From the NCBI GenBank assembly GCA_963921425.1, contig OY992834.1, positions 3,720,001-3,784,000 on the forward strand: a stretch of DNA of 64,000 nucleotides, read 5' to 3'. Positions 25,886-38,199 of the stretch are shown in pieces; within the stretch, counting starts at the first letter, position 1; each line of letters begins with the position of its first letter. A program made the position numbers and the translations under genes. Under the pieces are notes generated by a model. That model was not told the origin of the DNA. It made no database searches and worked only from the letters and a program-made list of their open reading frames with translations. The stretch comes from Dryas octopetala (taxonomy: Eukaryota > Streptophyta > Magnoliopsida > Rosales > Rosaceae).

Positions 25886-28800
25886 ATGTCCTCCGAAGAA
25901 TTGGGTCTAGTTCCCTCCCAGAACGGGCTCAACTCGCAGCTAGTGTTTCAAGACGAGACCCTGCGCTTTAATTGCGGTGCACCGCCCCAGCGCCGGGTCG
26001 GGGACACGGGTCCGAAGACCCGAGAGCTCAGCGGGTTCATAGACGACCGGTTTTTCTCGCCTCAGAGCACCGACTTCCGGCGGAGCATGTTTAGCGAGAG
26101 CTCGGAGCGGCGGGACCCGCCCGAAGCCCGAGCCTGGAATTCTTCGAATGGCACCGAAACGACGCCGAGCGGCGAGGGATCGGACGACGACGAGGATGAC
26201 GAAGACGACGAGGATGACGTGGACGATGACGATGAGGTCGATGAAATGGATAATAGGAACAAGGGCAGTACTAGTAATATTGCGAATAATGGGGAGGATG
26301 AAATGGGAAATGGGAAAGTTAAGCACCAGCACCACCATTCTTCTTTTGGTAAGGGGAAAATTCTGAGCTTTTTAATTTTTATACTAGTTTCTAATTTTAG
26401 AAACCGTTGTTGATTTTTGGGATGTTTTATTTTTTGTTTTTTATTAGGTGGGACTGTGATAGTAGGATCAAGTAGAGAGGTGTTGTTGAAAGACCACCAT
26501 AGTGTTGTGAATAACAACAACACGAGGGGGAGTCCCAGTGATCATCAGCAAGGAAGGCTCGGGAGTTATCAGAATGCGGTCACCGTGGCCGAACCGGACG
26601 GTGACATGTATTACTCTCAGTATTTGCAGGGCTCTGAGGGGTCTGCTGCTGCGGGAAAGGACTTGGCTGTGGAAAATGGATGTGGGTTTAGTGGAAGAAA
26701 GGATGTTATGTACTCGAGCGATTCCGGAGACTCTTTGAGGGCCATTCTCTGTGATTCTGTGACGTAAGTTTTGTTGTTCATGGGTTGGTTTTGCATTTAA
26801 TTGTTAATTTTCTAGGTTTTGAGCTTTATCTGAGAAGATGTAGAATTTCAGGGGAGCTCTGATGGATGACGCAATGATATTGCCTTGTGGACATTCCTTT
26901 GGGGGTGGTGGAATACAGCATGTTATTAGAATGGTGAGCTCCTAGTAAACACATTTCTATCTTATAGATGTGACTGTTTCTGTTTTGTTTTTGAGAATAG
27001 TTGGATGGTTGTATGGTGCTGGGTACATATTCTTGTAGTGATATATGAACTGATTGGCAGAGGAAGTGCAAGTACAAGTCTTTCACAATGGTATTTTGAC
27101 TTTAGAAATTTATGGAGATCCATAATTGGGTTCTCAATGATTGGTGCAAGCACTACTTTCTCGCTAGTGTAGTGCAAGCTTTGGAAATATTGGTGCATTT
27201 ATAATCTGATTGAGACACCAACTTTTGTCACCTTCTCTAAATCTAGATCATACTGACACATGTTCTCTGCTGTATTATTGGCTTGCATATGTATATATGA
27301 TTGTTCATCTATAACTAATAAAGTGCATAGTTTTAGATTCAGTTGAATTATAAAACAAATACCATTGTTAGTGCTTCATTTGTTTCCCTTTTTCATGGTG
27401 CAAGTTATTATATATACTACGTCATTTTGCTTTTCCATGGGCTGCTGGTTTTCAATGAAGAGAGATAGCATTAAATGGTTCTACGAAGACAAAAAAAAAA
27501 TGTTGGTAGAATTTTTGCCATAATAATATGTTTCGCTAGATTTTATCTCATAAATTAAAAATTTCACACTATTTTGTCCTTGCTTGCAAAGATTATGTGG
27601 TATGTGTGCATGTAGGTTTCAATATACCAATGCTAAGAACTAAAGAAGATATCTCTTATGCTAGCTTTAATTAATTGAATTTTTGGTTACCTGGATTCCT
27701 GGTTTTGAAGTTATCTATGGTACTGTTAACCCTTTCTGGTTTTCATTGTCAAACTGAATTTTTTTTTTTTTTTTCATTATACGTTTCCAGAAAGCTTGCT
27801 TCACCTGTTCTCAGTCAATTTCAGAAGACTCAGTTGCTCCAAATCTCTGTAAGTATAAATGTTTTCATTGAAGATCTATTTTCACTTGTTACAATTTTAA
27901 ATTAATATCTGGCCTACTCTAATTGTAAATGATTTTGTGCTGTTGCACATGTTCAATGTAATGCGGACAGCATTACATCATTTGCCTGTGTCTTGGTTCT
28001 ATTTCTTCCATGCTTAAGTCCTCTATGCTAAAACCTGCATCAGTTTCGTGGTCTCATAGATGCTAGAAAACTTGTTGTCTGGCTTGGCAAGTCTAAATGT
28101 GTTGCTAAAGGCTCCAATGGGTAAAAAGAATTAATGTTATTGAAAGAATTCATGATGTAAATATTCTCTGACATGATCCTTTTTTGGTAAAATTTGAGAA
28201 AGTACTTAAAGAATTGGACAAAATAAAAACTGAAAGGGAGGAGAGGGGATCCAAATCCTGGAGTGGAATACTGAGGGAACAGCATTAGCTGTCCTAGTGA
28301 AATTAGGTAACAATTGTGCAAGAACATTGACAATTAAGTCGCAAGAAACAGGGTTTGGGCCTCTTATAGCTCAAGAAGGACAAAAGAAGAGTATTAGAGT
28401 AACTGTCAGATGACAAAGTGTAGAATGTTAGTATGTTACAGAACTCATTCTAGTACTTTTTTTTTTTTTTTTGTCTTACTTGTGCAGCTCTTCGAGCTGC
28501 TGTGCAGGCATTCCGCCGGGAAGAAGAGTTACAATTTTATCGCTCGTCCAAAAGAAGAAAAGAAAGGTTTGACCAGGTTTGTCATTTTCATGCTTCAAAA
28601 ATGGTATCACTAGTTTTTGTAGTAAATGGGGAAAATGTTATCAAAACCTTGAAAGTAAATCTCTTTTTTTTCTTTTGTTACTGTGATGTAGGACAAGGGT
28701 GGTTTTTGTGATCCAGCACTCATGGAACTTCCAAGGGGTAAAGGTGTTCAGTTTCCATTTGCTGTGACAGACCGAGTTATTATAAAGGTTAGCAGAGTCC

Positions 28801-29223
28801 CGAGCTTTGCTGTAATTCTTGTTCAGTTGTTTGTTCTAACTAACAATTGGAGTGAAATGTCACAGGGGAATAAGAGGACACCACAACGCTTTGTTGGGCG
28901 TGAGGCTGTCGTGACAACACAATGCTTAAATGGATGGTTAGTTATTTTTCTACTTTTATTCCAATTTTATATTACACTTTAACATTTATCAAGCAATTTT
29001 ACACCTTAATGTGATTGTTATATTGCATGCCTTTAATTTTTTTTGTCAAAATGAGAAGCAATCTTAGATTTGTGTTCATTATACGAATTGCATGAACAGG
29101 TATGTGGTAAAGACATTGGATAATGCAGAGAGTGTAAAATTGCAGTATCGTTCACTAGCCAAGGTATCGGATGACCCATCATCGAAGCCAATGTCAAGCA
29201 AGGTGGCACCTAACTGGCTCTAG
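25886..29223 (+). CDS. PUB62: U-box domain protein, PUB62-type
   Basis: Eight exons (25886-26348, 26448-26763, 26852-26933, 27791-27848, 28488-28576, 28692-28787, 28866-28936, 29100-29223) give 432 residues. The N-terminal half is low-complexity, with an acidic run at about residues 98-115 (DDDEDDEDDEDDVDDDDEVD). The U-box sits at about 262-320: GALMDDAMILPCGHSFGGGG, then HVIRMKACFTCSQSISED, then NLSLRAAVQAFRREEE. The C-terminal region (ALMELPRGKGVQFPFAVTDR, TTQCLNGWYVVKTLDNAESV) is the part I recognise from PUB62/PUB63. U-box proteins act as E3 ubiquitin ligases that bind an E2 through this domain. Substrates of this subgroup are not known to me. The GGGG after GHSF is unusual compared with GHTYER in standard U-boxes. 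The start is the first ATG after the telo-box leader. Confidence 0.88.
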
Positions 29224-30161
29224 GCCTCCACACAGAATAGGAAATATGAGACCAATATGCCACGCTATAACTAACTTTATTGTTTAAGAAGTTCCTGTCT
29301 CTACTAGAGTTATATTTCTTTACAAGCAAACATGGTGATATTCTGGCCTTGTAAGTTATAGAAGCCTTCTTGTCACAGCTGCTTTGAGGAAAACGTAGAA
29401 TGTGAATTTAGATTGTAAAAATATGTATTCTTTTTTTCTTTAATTTTGACCAGCATTGTATTTAAGCCTGTGTAAAAATTTGAATGTTATATAATCATTC
29501 TTGGTCTGTGGGATCCCAGTGAGTACTGATGTTTATGTTTACGGTTTACCTAAAGGTAGCCAGGTCCATATCTTTTGGGTCATGTTACAAAATAAAGGGC
29601 ATTTGAAATGTTTAACATTGAAGGATTTATAACCACCATTTTAAAAATATAATCAATGTCATTTTTTATTTTTCCAATTTTTCCTCACTTTCAAAATCAA
29701 ATAAAAAATAAAAATGAAAAGACAGTAGACTGTCGGTTGCCAACTGAGATATGGATCGCACCCCTTCAAATTCTGATACGTCATTTAAAACTGTTGTTAA
29801 ACCAATCTTCAAGAAAAAAATGACAGTGCAAATATGAAACAGTGTAATGTCATAAATGGATTCAGAATTCACAAAAGGAAGTGAATTAAAGAACTTGAAA
29901 ATTGACAACTAAAATGTTTCTCCTCAGATCCAAAAAAAAAAAAAAAATTGAAAAATCACAAGATTTGTTAATTCAACAATTGGAATTATAACAGTCGGAT
30001 TCTGCCACTCTTGGTAAGCTGACAGATAAGTGACCTCCACTTCTAAAGCTACAGACTCAAACATTCTGCCACTTCTAATCAGTTATTTGCTGAATGCTCA
30101 CTAGGGGGGAAAAAGTCAACATAATTAGGATTGATGAGAGGAAGGACTGTGGTCAACAAGG
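29224..30161. other. 3' flanks of convergent genes
   Basis: Holds the 3' ends of the U-box gene (+) and of the 590-residue gene (-). Otherwise AT-rich with a poly-A run at about 29933-29946. No further gene is visible. Confidence 0.5.
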
Positions 30162-33100
30162 TCAGAAACAGGGTACATTCGTTGACAACAGAAAGTTGCA
30201 TGTTGAATATATCGAAGCTGCAGCAGCCCTAACAGCTATTTCCCTCTCTGAGTTATCCATTTTATGTGAGCTGCATGGCAAACAAATAGATAAATGATCA
30301 ATTTACAGCATTTTCTAACTGCTATAGAACCCTATTTCCCCATGTTACCACGATATTATAAGTCTCATAACATATGAGAGAGTTTGGGAAATATATTAAG
30401 AAAAGAGTTGAATTGAATACACTTTCCTATTTAGTAATAAGACAATGCATGCTGGAGGTGAAAATCATGAGTTAGACTTTGACTTATAAACAATAGGCCA
30501 TCCAGCCACGTGTACATTAGAACTTAGATTTATGACTACAACAGTAGTTAAAAGGACATTTGATGCTTATAAAAGCTTTACCTGGGATCATTTTCAGAAG
30601 TTCCCAATTGTTGAGTGCCAGAAGCAGTGTTAACAAGTTGCAGGCCTTGGTCACAGTGAAATTGCATTTCTTTTACTTGGTTCAACCAACTTACCTGAAA
30701 TTTATAAGCAGTATATTCTATAAGAAACTGCATGGAAAATATTTTATCAAGTTATAAGAAAGTAAACAAGCTCTGGTATTATAACACACTTTACAGAGCA
30801 ACTTCACCTATTCAAAACACCCAGATTATAATACTTTACCTATGAAATGAATTTACAATTTCATTTAGCACTCACAAGTTGATTCTCTTCTTCAGAAAGT
30901 GTTTTATCCATTTGATCAAAAAGTGTTGTCCATCTTGCTCGATGCATGTCTGCACTAGCACAGCTGGAAATTCCATCGGTGGAATCTTTCATGATATAAG
31001 GATGATTCTCCTGATCAGATGAAAACTCTTTTGATAACAATGCAGGCAAATCAGTAGTTATTACATCTCTTACTCTCTTCCGACTGCGTCGTAATGCTGC
31101 AGTTATAGAATAAAGTAGACATAAGACTATGTTCAGATCAAAAAGATCCACTAATGATTTTACAGAGAGAGAGAGAGAGAGAGAGAGCATTACCTAGAAG
31201 ACGTCCTTTGATGTCTTGATGGATAAGTTCCAACCATTGAGAAGCAATAGTAGCAGCTGGAAAGGAATAAGAAAAAAGTAAAAAATATCAGCTAACCTGA
31301 GACTAAGCATTCTTTCCTTCATGCAGTGTGCCTAGGACTACAGTTACCCTTACCCCATCTACTTCTTTCAAGAATGTACTCTAACATGTAAGGTCCTCCC
31401 CAATCATCACTTAACTAGCACCCTGATCTCTGACCACTTTATGCATTCATACAAGAACTCCTAATAAAATGGCATATTTATCCCAAAAAAAAAAAAAAAA
31501 AAGATAATGACCTTTAATAGAAAGATAAGACGCTGATTCCTCAGACAAAGGGCTATCATTCTCAGTCCCTTGAGTTGATGATGATAACTTCAATGCTAGC
31601 ATGTCTTCCTCACTAACAAGGGTGGAGTGTGGCGTGCAACCTTTACCAGAAAACCTCTCTACTGTGGTTGGATCAGCGTCTCCACCTCTGTCCTCTTGAA
31701 TCAAAGAAGATTTATTCATCAATATAGGGTACCCTCTTGACTGCCTGCCATCAGAGAAAGTATTTGGAGGCCAATTTTCATGACAGAGACGTATACCAGA
31801 ATCATTCATACTTTCCAGGTCCTTCCTGTTGGCAATGTCTACACTTCCGCTCTTCGGGTGGGTTGTTTGTTTGTTTTCCACAAGGTCATTTTCCAGCATT
31901 TCAGATCTTACAAGGGCCTTTATTATTGAATGGACCTGTTTTCTATTTCTCACATGGTTGATAATCCCAGGGTTCAGTTCATTGAGCAGTCCACTTGGAG
32001 CAGCAATCTTTGTAAACCTGTCCACTTGTTCCTTCTTTGCCCGTTCTATCTTCTTCTTGAGCTCTTCATTTTTACTTTTCTTGACCCGCTGCTTTGGTAT
32101 TGGTATGCCTCCATGAGTAGATGAGAGGAAACCATTTTGCTTCATCTCCTTCCACAGTCTCATTGGATCTTTCTCTTCCAAAGGACCAGTAGAGCTCCCA
32201 CATTCAGAGGCATCTCCTGGCTTCAAGTAATTGTGAATTTTGTAAGGATAAAAAGGGTCTTGGTTTTCTGAGCTCGAAATATCTTCTGCATTAAGATCCA
32301 ACCTAATGCCTCTTGCATTTACACATTTACTATGACCTTCTTTATCATGATCCCTAAGCAAGGTGGTCTTCTTTAAACTCTCAGAGCATTCCTGACTCTC
32401 ATTCTGAACTGTGCTATTGAAAATGAACGTGTCAGTATTGAGATCCAGTAGCCTAGAAGCAGGATTGACCACTACTGGAAATGTGTTTCTTCCGGCTTTT
32501 CCTACTTGAGAAGCATCAAAATCACAGGTTATAGGCACCTCAGTAACCTGAGACATCTCTTCATCACCAAATTGGATTTGATCACCCGATTCTTTGTTTT
32601 GCAAGGATGTTGCATGATGGACATTTGTTCCTGTGACATGAGAAATTAAGAGGAAAGTATTGAACCCAAAACCACTTTGAATGGCAAACCAAAACAACTT
32701 TTTTAATTCGAACTTAAATAGACTGCAAATGATTTTCAAAGACAAGCCAAATGTGAACCCTCAATGATGGTCCTTATAGTATTGGACATCGTCATATATG
32801 ATAAATTATAGATTTTCAGTGGTTTTAATTACATTATAGCTCCTTAACTCTAAACTGAGTGCACAAATTTTATTTTTAGGAGAGTACAAGTATTTACAAA
32901 TTACAATAGAGTACAAAATTACAGGATAACCAATGGACAAAAAAACTAAATATATTTAAAATATAATCATTTTAAGCGCCAAAAACTAGCAACAAGAAAT
33001 GGCAGATAGCGCAACACTATCGAAAACCATGTAAAATTCTTTCTTAGCTAAGGCTTATACACATACACTCTATGCACTCAAAAATGAAAAACCAATTAGA

Positions 33101-33394
33101 ACACGCACGGCAACAAGAAATTTCAAATATTTATAGCAAGTACCTTCAGAGCGGCACACGGATTTAAGATCTCGCATTTTAACCCGTTTACGAGGACCGA
33201 GTTCACGTTCTTTACCCGACTCAGTACTAACCCGCTTCTCGCCCACCATCTAAAACAACCCAACAATCAGAAACCGATAAAATGAATGAGAACCAGAACA
33301 AACTAAGCTCAGGAAAAGAGCCAACCTTTGAATCCGATCTGGGAACCGATACCAACTGGTTTGGCCCTCTTCCCGAATCGCGTTGATTTTCCAT
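30162..33394 (-). CDS. Uncharacterised plant protein with LDLN motifs, probably nuclear
   Basis: Seven exons (33326-33394, 33144-33249, 31512-32630, 31194-31256, 30876-31096, 30582-30694, 30162-30243) give 590 residues. No enzyme domain is recognised. Visible features: a basic patch near the start (GPRKRVKMRD), two EAR-like motifs (LLDLNTD and IRLDLNAED) that in other proteins recruit co-repressors, a basic coiled segment (QRVKKSKNEELKKKIERAKK), and a conserved C-terminal helical part (ASQWLELIHQDIKGRLL, ALRRSRKRVRDV, SWLNQVKEMQFHCDQGLQ). The last exon encodes VRAAAASIYSTCNF and ends VPCF, which I recall from plant homologues. If the last intron is not spliced, a stop follows immediately at 30578-30580 (C-terminus NDPR). 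The third exon's donor is GTCATT, weak but required by the frame. Nuclear repression is an inference from the motifs. Confidence 0.72.
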
Positions 33395-34797
33395 AATCTT
33401 CGAACCCAATTCGAATACAGCACTTTTAGAACTGACCCTTTTGCAAGAACCGCCAAATCTGACTCATGGGAACCAAAAGATGCAAGCTTTTGAAGTTATA
33501 ACGAAAAGGGTATGCAGAAATGATGGAAGGATGATGTTGGAGATTAGATTGAGAGTGAGGAGAGGGTTGGTGGGTTAGGGTTTTGAATGGCGGTGTAGTA
33601 GATCCGTGGGATTTTATTATTTGATTTTCAATTTGAATTGCAGAAAAGAGGAAGGGGAGAGAGAGAGAAGCGCGCTATTGCAAACGTTGTTTGTTTTGTT
33701 GGCTTGGCTCTTACTCTCTCACTCACGCTCGCATCGCATGTGCAAATTGTAATTTTTGGAGAGGCTACTCAAACTAAACAACGTGGGGATTTTCAAATTC
33801 AAACAGGTTGGAGGGACTTTAGGCCCAAACCGGAAAACCCCACCTCTTTTCCCACGCGTTCTTCTATTTAATTGTTAAAATCTTATACAAAGATTAGTTG
33901 CTAATACAAAGATTAATCACTATTCTTATGCTAGACCACTGTTTGGTTGCCTTGGAAAAATCATTACCCATGCCTTTGTTATGCCTTTGTTAGGGATTAC
34001 AATAATTATGACTTATCTCCGAGCATGAGATCATACACATCACATTAATTTACCTTCTATTATAGAGTAAATGTGATGATAAATTAGGGGAAATAGCATG
34101 TATAGATTATGCGTGCACAATGTTTAATTGGTGTCAAATTTAGTATTTGTTTATCTTTCAATTTGGGATTTCTTCATCCATCATCTTTTTTATGTATTTA
34201 GTCTTAGAGAATTCATCATTTCAAGATGAACTTTCTTACTCTTCAAATGAACTAATTATCTAATGGATTCAAAGAAATAAATCCAAAACACTAAAATGCA
34301 AAGGATGAAAAAGAATAATGTTTGGGATTCTAAGTGGTATTATAATGTTTTATTGATTTATATTCTAGTCCATTTTGATGTAAATTAAGTAGTATAGCGT
34401 CATACTATTTTGAATCCAAACTTTGTATATAAATTTGGATCTTAGCATTATACTATAATACATAAACATATGGCATACAAATACATTTTTAACAATTAAA
34501 TCTTAACCAATACATTTTTCATATTAAAGTATAAATTTGTAAATCGTTGGAAAATAATTAAAAGGATAATATCCTATCAAATTTAAGTTATGCAAAAAAC
34601 AATCCACAAACATTAAAACAACCAACATCATCCTCAATTTCAAGAGGACACTATTTAGTAAAATGGTTCCTTCTTTGTATAATAATAAGTTGTATCCATA
34701 TACACGATAAATCAACGGACCATCAATTGGTTTGGTCCTCTGGTTCGTTTGTTTTTAATTTACAAATTACAAATGAGGTGGGTCGGAATGGGTGATG
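33395..34797. other. Spacer between tail-to-head minus-strand genes
   Basis: Starts with the promoter side of the 590-residue gene, which has a telo-box-like GGTTAGGGTTTTG at about 33571. It continues as very AT-rich DNA to the 3' end of the next gene. Nothing coding is supported. Confidence 0.5.
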
Positions 34798-35547
34798 TCA
34801 TATCCCCTGGGCCTGCAACAACCAAGAATTCTTGAGCTGCGACTGGGCCGTCTCCCTGAAACTGTTGACCCGAACCAAACAAAAATGGGTACAGCCCAAG
34901 CTCATTCGGCCACACCCGGGCCCAACCTTAACTCTACTGGTCTTCAACAAGTAACAAGCTGGCCCACACTCCTGCCCCTTCCCCTGCACCACTAACCCCC
35001 ACGCTCTCGTAATCCCATCACCACCGTCACCGTCACCGTCATCTTTATCCATTAGTTCTTCAACAAAGATAACGCCGTCAGGAAACGGTACCTCTCCCGC
35101 CTCCCATTTCCCTCTAATCTCAGCCCAATTCTGTTTCTCCACCCCCTTCTCCGTCTCAAGCCTCGGCTTGTCGTCGCCGGCGCTCCGACCGTACACATGG
35201 ACCAGCAGCGGCGCTTCTCGAAGGTTCTTGACGATCTCCACCACCGACTCCCTCATCCAATCGTCCAGCTTCTCGTACGACAACGCCGCCGTTTCGCTTC
35301 CATTTCTATCCCCATCGCCACGTCGACGACTCCGTTCTGGTCTCTCCAAACCCGTCCGCCCCATCGCCACCGCCGAAAATGAATTCCCTCTTTTGCCCTT
35401 GGATTCGGTGCGGGAACCGCGGATCATCATCGAACAGCACAGTCGAGCACTCTGATTGGAAGGACTGCAAAGATTGTCTTGACGGCGATCAAGAACGTTG
35501 TTATTCAAACATTGATTTCCTCCGCAATGAATGCCCAACGACGCCAT
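34798..35547 (-). CDS. Single-exon uncharacterised plant protein (249 aa)
   Basis: An uninterrupted ATG-to-stop frame of 249 residues. The N-terminal 75 residues are rich in Ser, Arg and Cys with few acidic residues, as in organelle transit peptides, so a plastid location is possible but inferred. The folded part appears to start at LSYEKLDDWMRESVVEIVKN, continues with LREAPLLVHVYG and FPDGVIFVEEL, and ends with a conserved-looking C-terminus (GPACYLLKTSRV, GCTHFCLVRVNSFRETAQSQ, LKNSWLLQ). I recognise this as a plant-conserved protein of unknown function, perhaps the group carrying a DUF7804-type domain, but the label is uncertain. An Asp/Gly-rich loop (DKDDGDGDGGDG) interrupts the middle. 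Codon use is GC-rich compared with the flanks, which supports real coding. Confidence 0.75.
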   Translation of the reverse strand: MASLGIHCGGNQCLNNNVLDRRQDNLCSPSNQSARLCCSMMIRGSRTESKGKRGNSFSAVAMGRTGLERPERSRRRGDGDRNGSETAALSYEKLDDWMRESVVEIVKNLREAPLLVHVYGRSAGDDKPRLETEKGVEKQNWAEIRGKWEAGEVPFPDGVIFVEELMDKDDGDGDGGDGITRAWGLVVQGKGQECGPACYLLKTSRVKVGPGCGRMSLGCTHFCLVRVNSFRETAQSQLKNSWLLQAQGI

Positions 35548-37289
35548 TCACGGAGAGAGAGAGAGAGCAGTGCGTCCAAACAAGAGGATTTGGGTATAGG
35601 AGCAGTTGTTGTTTGAATGATTATACACAAGCTAGCAGAGCCAAACAGAGAGTTGTGCAATTTCACAACTGACTGGGATTAAATAATACGAATCCGATTG
35701 AGAAAAAACGTTTCTGTTTCCCAGTCGATTGAAATTGCAGACTTGCAAGTTATTATTTGTTACTTGCGTACGCGTCCAAGTAATTGGGCACGAGCTCCTT
35801 GCAATCCAGAACGTGGTCGGATTCTTCGCCCACGTGCCTCACACGCGGGCGCGGGCTTCTCAATTTTCAACGTGGAATTGCTCTTTCAATCAGGGCCGCT
35901 CATCTTCATGACTTCTGGTCAGGTCAATGGTCTCCGCATTTTAATTGTGTGTTTCGTGAAATTAAAAATAATCAAGTCTAGGTCGGTTCCATTTCGCTAC
36001 TGGGAGTTTGGTGGGATTTACGTGGCGCGTGGCGACACGGGGAAAGTGCATGCAGTTCGGACGCTGGCACGGCCCAAACACCCGCTCAATGTAAAGCCTG
36101 ACCAATGAAGCCAGCGAGAATTGCCACGTCAGCGGAGTTGGCCATGCTGACTCATCCCCACAGTAATTCCACCTGGAGTTAGTTTGCTGTACAAATTTTG
36201 TTGTCGAAGAGATCGTGTGAATCTAAAGAACATACGTATATGATCAACAAACAACCACCTTCGTACGTTTTCCTTTGGCCTCAAAATGAAGTACGTAGCT
36301 CTACGTACGTCAGGCGTTAATAACAATTGCAAGGATAATTGCATGAGATCCATCGTCACAAAATTTAGTTATCATTCTCACTCTTTTTATTATTTTTTTT
36401 TTACCAATTCACTCTTTTTATTCTTTATTATAGTCTAAGATGTATGATCCATATGACCCTATCTATTTATATAATTTTTTTTTTTTGCCAAAATAACGTT
36501 ATTTTAGGTATAATCACAATATTAAAATAAAAAAACTAAGCAATGAATCTAATCTCTAAAACAATATGTGAGTGTACGAAAAGCAAAACTCGAATATGAA
36601 TTTCAAATTCATGAAAACATGTAGCCTTATATTATGTCAAATGTATTGAGGATATTATAATTAGGGTCATATACATAAACACGCGAAAAGTAGCCTCTAT
36701 GGATCAAATAGTTGTTTTGGTAATCCAATTTTAGGTTGTCGTGCAATATGCAAGTGATATGTAATTATAATTTCACTCAACAACTGTTATAATTGTTACT
36801 TAACAACACCTGACAAATTGTGTTGAGAAACATATATTCTATTTTTATACATAAAAATGTGAAGATTTATTACACTAATACAAAAAATCACATGCACTCT
36901 AATTTTATGATTGTTTGTTACTCAAATATTGTCAATGAGTAACAGTTACGTTGCCATTAACCAAAAACAAAAGCAATCGATTTGAGACTTAAAACTTGAT
37001 CAGAAAAGAAAATTTTCAAATGCCTGAATTTTGCTATTATAATTAATTCCAAAGCATCCATATTGCCCAAGGAATTTTTTTTTTTTAAATGAAATTACAT
37101 ATATTTGTTTTTGGACTAAAATTTTGGAATTTACATAAAGCACACCTGTGAATGACGACCATGAAAACAGTACTTTAAGTTGATAGTTGAAACTTGAAAG
37201 AAGCTTCAAGGAAATTGGGCTGATATATTATATATAGGACGAACATATTGACTTTTGAATAATTCAAATTCTCCAGATTATGTCATTTG
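35548..37289. other. Spacer, probable promoter of the 249-aa gene then AT-rich DNA
   Basis: 35548-36150 is relatively GC-rich with several ACGT cores (near 35811, 35830, 36019 and 36125), plausible promoter DNA for the minus-strand gene. 36150-37289 is AT-rich. An open frame at 35698-36108 (+) has no family features and overlaps this promoter-like DNA, so I do not call it. Confidence 0.45.
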
Positions 37290-37960
37290 ACAGATGGTTC
37301 CTTCCTTAACCTTTCGGTGAAGCTTGACCGGAAGGCCCATCCCCAGGCATGGGCTCACGCGTTATGGGCTCGTTCTTGATTGTCGGTGTCCAATAATTTC
37401 TCATCAGATGATGAACAAATACGGACCCGGGGCATATCCGTGGGCCTGCTCCGAATGGAATGTATGATTGTGTGTGTATGGGGGAAATGACTTTGATGAG
37501 CTCTCGAATATGTTGCTGTCCAAGTGAGTACCAGATGACATCCAAAAAACCTGTCATTATTAATTTAGACAACAATATTAGAGAAATAATTTTATGCGAA
37601 TCTTACGTAGTTGGTTTTTAAGTCCACATCTCAAATAATTGGTTTTAAGTCTACAATTTATATTTGCTTAATATATGTTTCGTACGTGAGAGTACTATTC
37701 TCTAATAACTTAATTTTATTGGGATAAGTAGAGGTCTCGAGTTTGAAACTTTTGTGTATTGAGCTAGGCTTAGGGAATAGAAGATCAAATCCCACATATT
37801 TGCATGGATATCATGTTAACTAATTTGTGTATGCATTAACCAGGCAGGTGATGCTATATACTTCCTTACCTTTCATCCCTTAGGAATGTCATAGGCATCA
37901 AAGATTCAAAGGCAGTGTCTCTCCAAGCAAATTTAAAGTTGCTGGATGAAGGTTTTCCTA
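37290..37960 (-). pseudogene. Cytochrome P450 relic (heme-binding and K-helix pieces)
   Basis: One exon relic at about 37290-37560 contains SYIPFGAGPRICPG, the heme-ligand signature FxxGxRxCxG with its Cys, followed by EPMPGDG. A +1 frame change then gives LPVKLHRKVKEGTIC, the expected C-terminal strand. A second relic at about 37872-37950 has FKFAWRDTAFESLMPMTF, resembling the K-helix region, but the invariant ExxR reads ESLM. It ends at a GT donor (GAAAGGTAAGG), and the other piece starts after an AG acceptor (ATGACAG), so the old intron is retained. The N-terminal two thirds (membrane anchor, I-helix) is absent. The wording fits the CYP85 clan, but the subfamily cannot be told. Confidence 0.8.
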
Positions 37961-38199
37961 AGTGATGAGCCCAAGGCAGAGTTTTGTTGGGCTTGTGTAG
38001 TAATGTGAAGGCCCAGCTATTGGTCTTGGACTTTTTTCTTTTTAAGTACAGTACTGCTATTAAGGTAACTCGGTCCAAGCTGAGCAGCTGCCCAATGAGT
38101 TCAAACCTGAGCATTTTCCTCAGTACATTTTCTAGGTGGGCCCTTATATTTTGTTTTTTTTTTTTTTTGTAATCCATTTTATATTGGGTTTGCAAAGAC

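Noticed and set aside
25940..26523. Long frames antisense to the U-box gene's first exons
   Set aside because: They mirror the acidic GAC/GAG repeats of the sense strand and carry runs of Ser or Val/Ile from that bias.
34792..35672. Plus-strand frames over the 249-residue gene
   Set aside because: Shadows of the GC-rich minus-strand coding sequence, without family features.
35698..36108. 136-residue open frame on the plus strand
   Set aside because: It lies in GC-richer promoter-like DNA with ACGT boxes, has no domain, and overlaps the likely promoter of the minus-strand gene.
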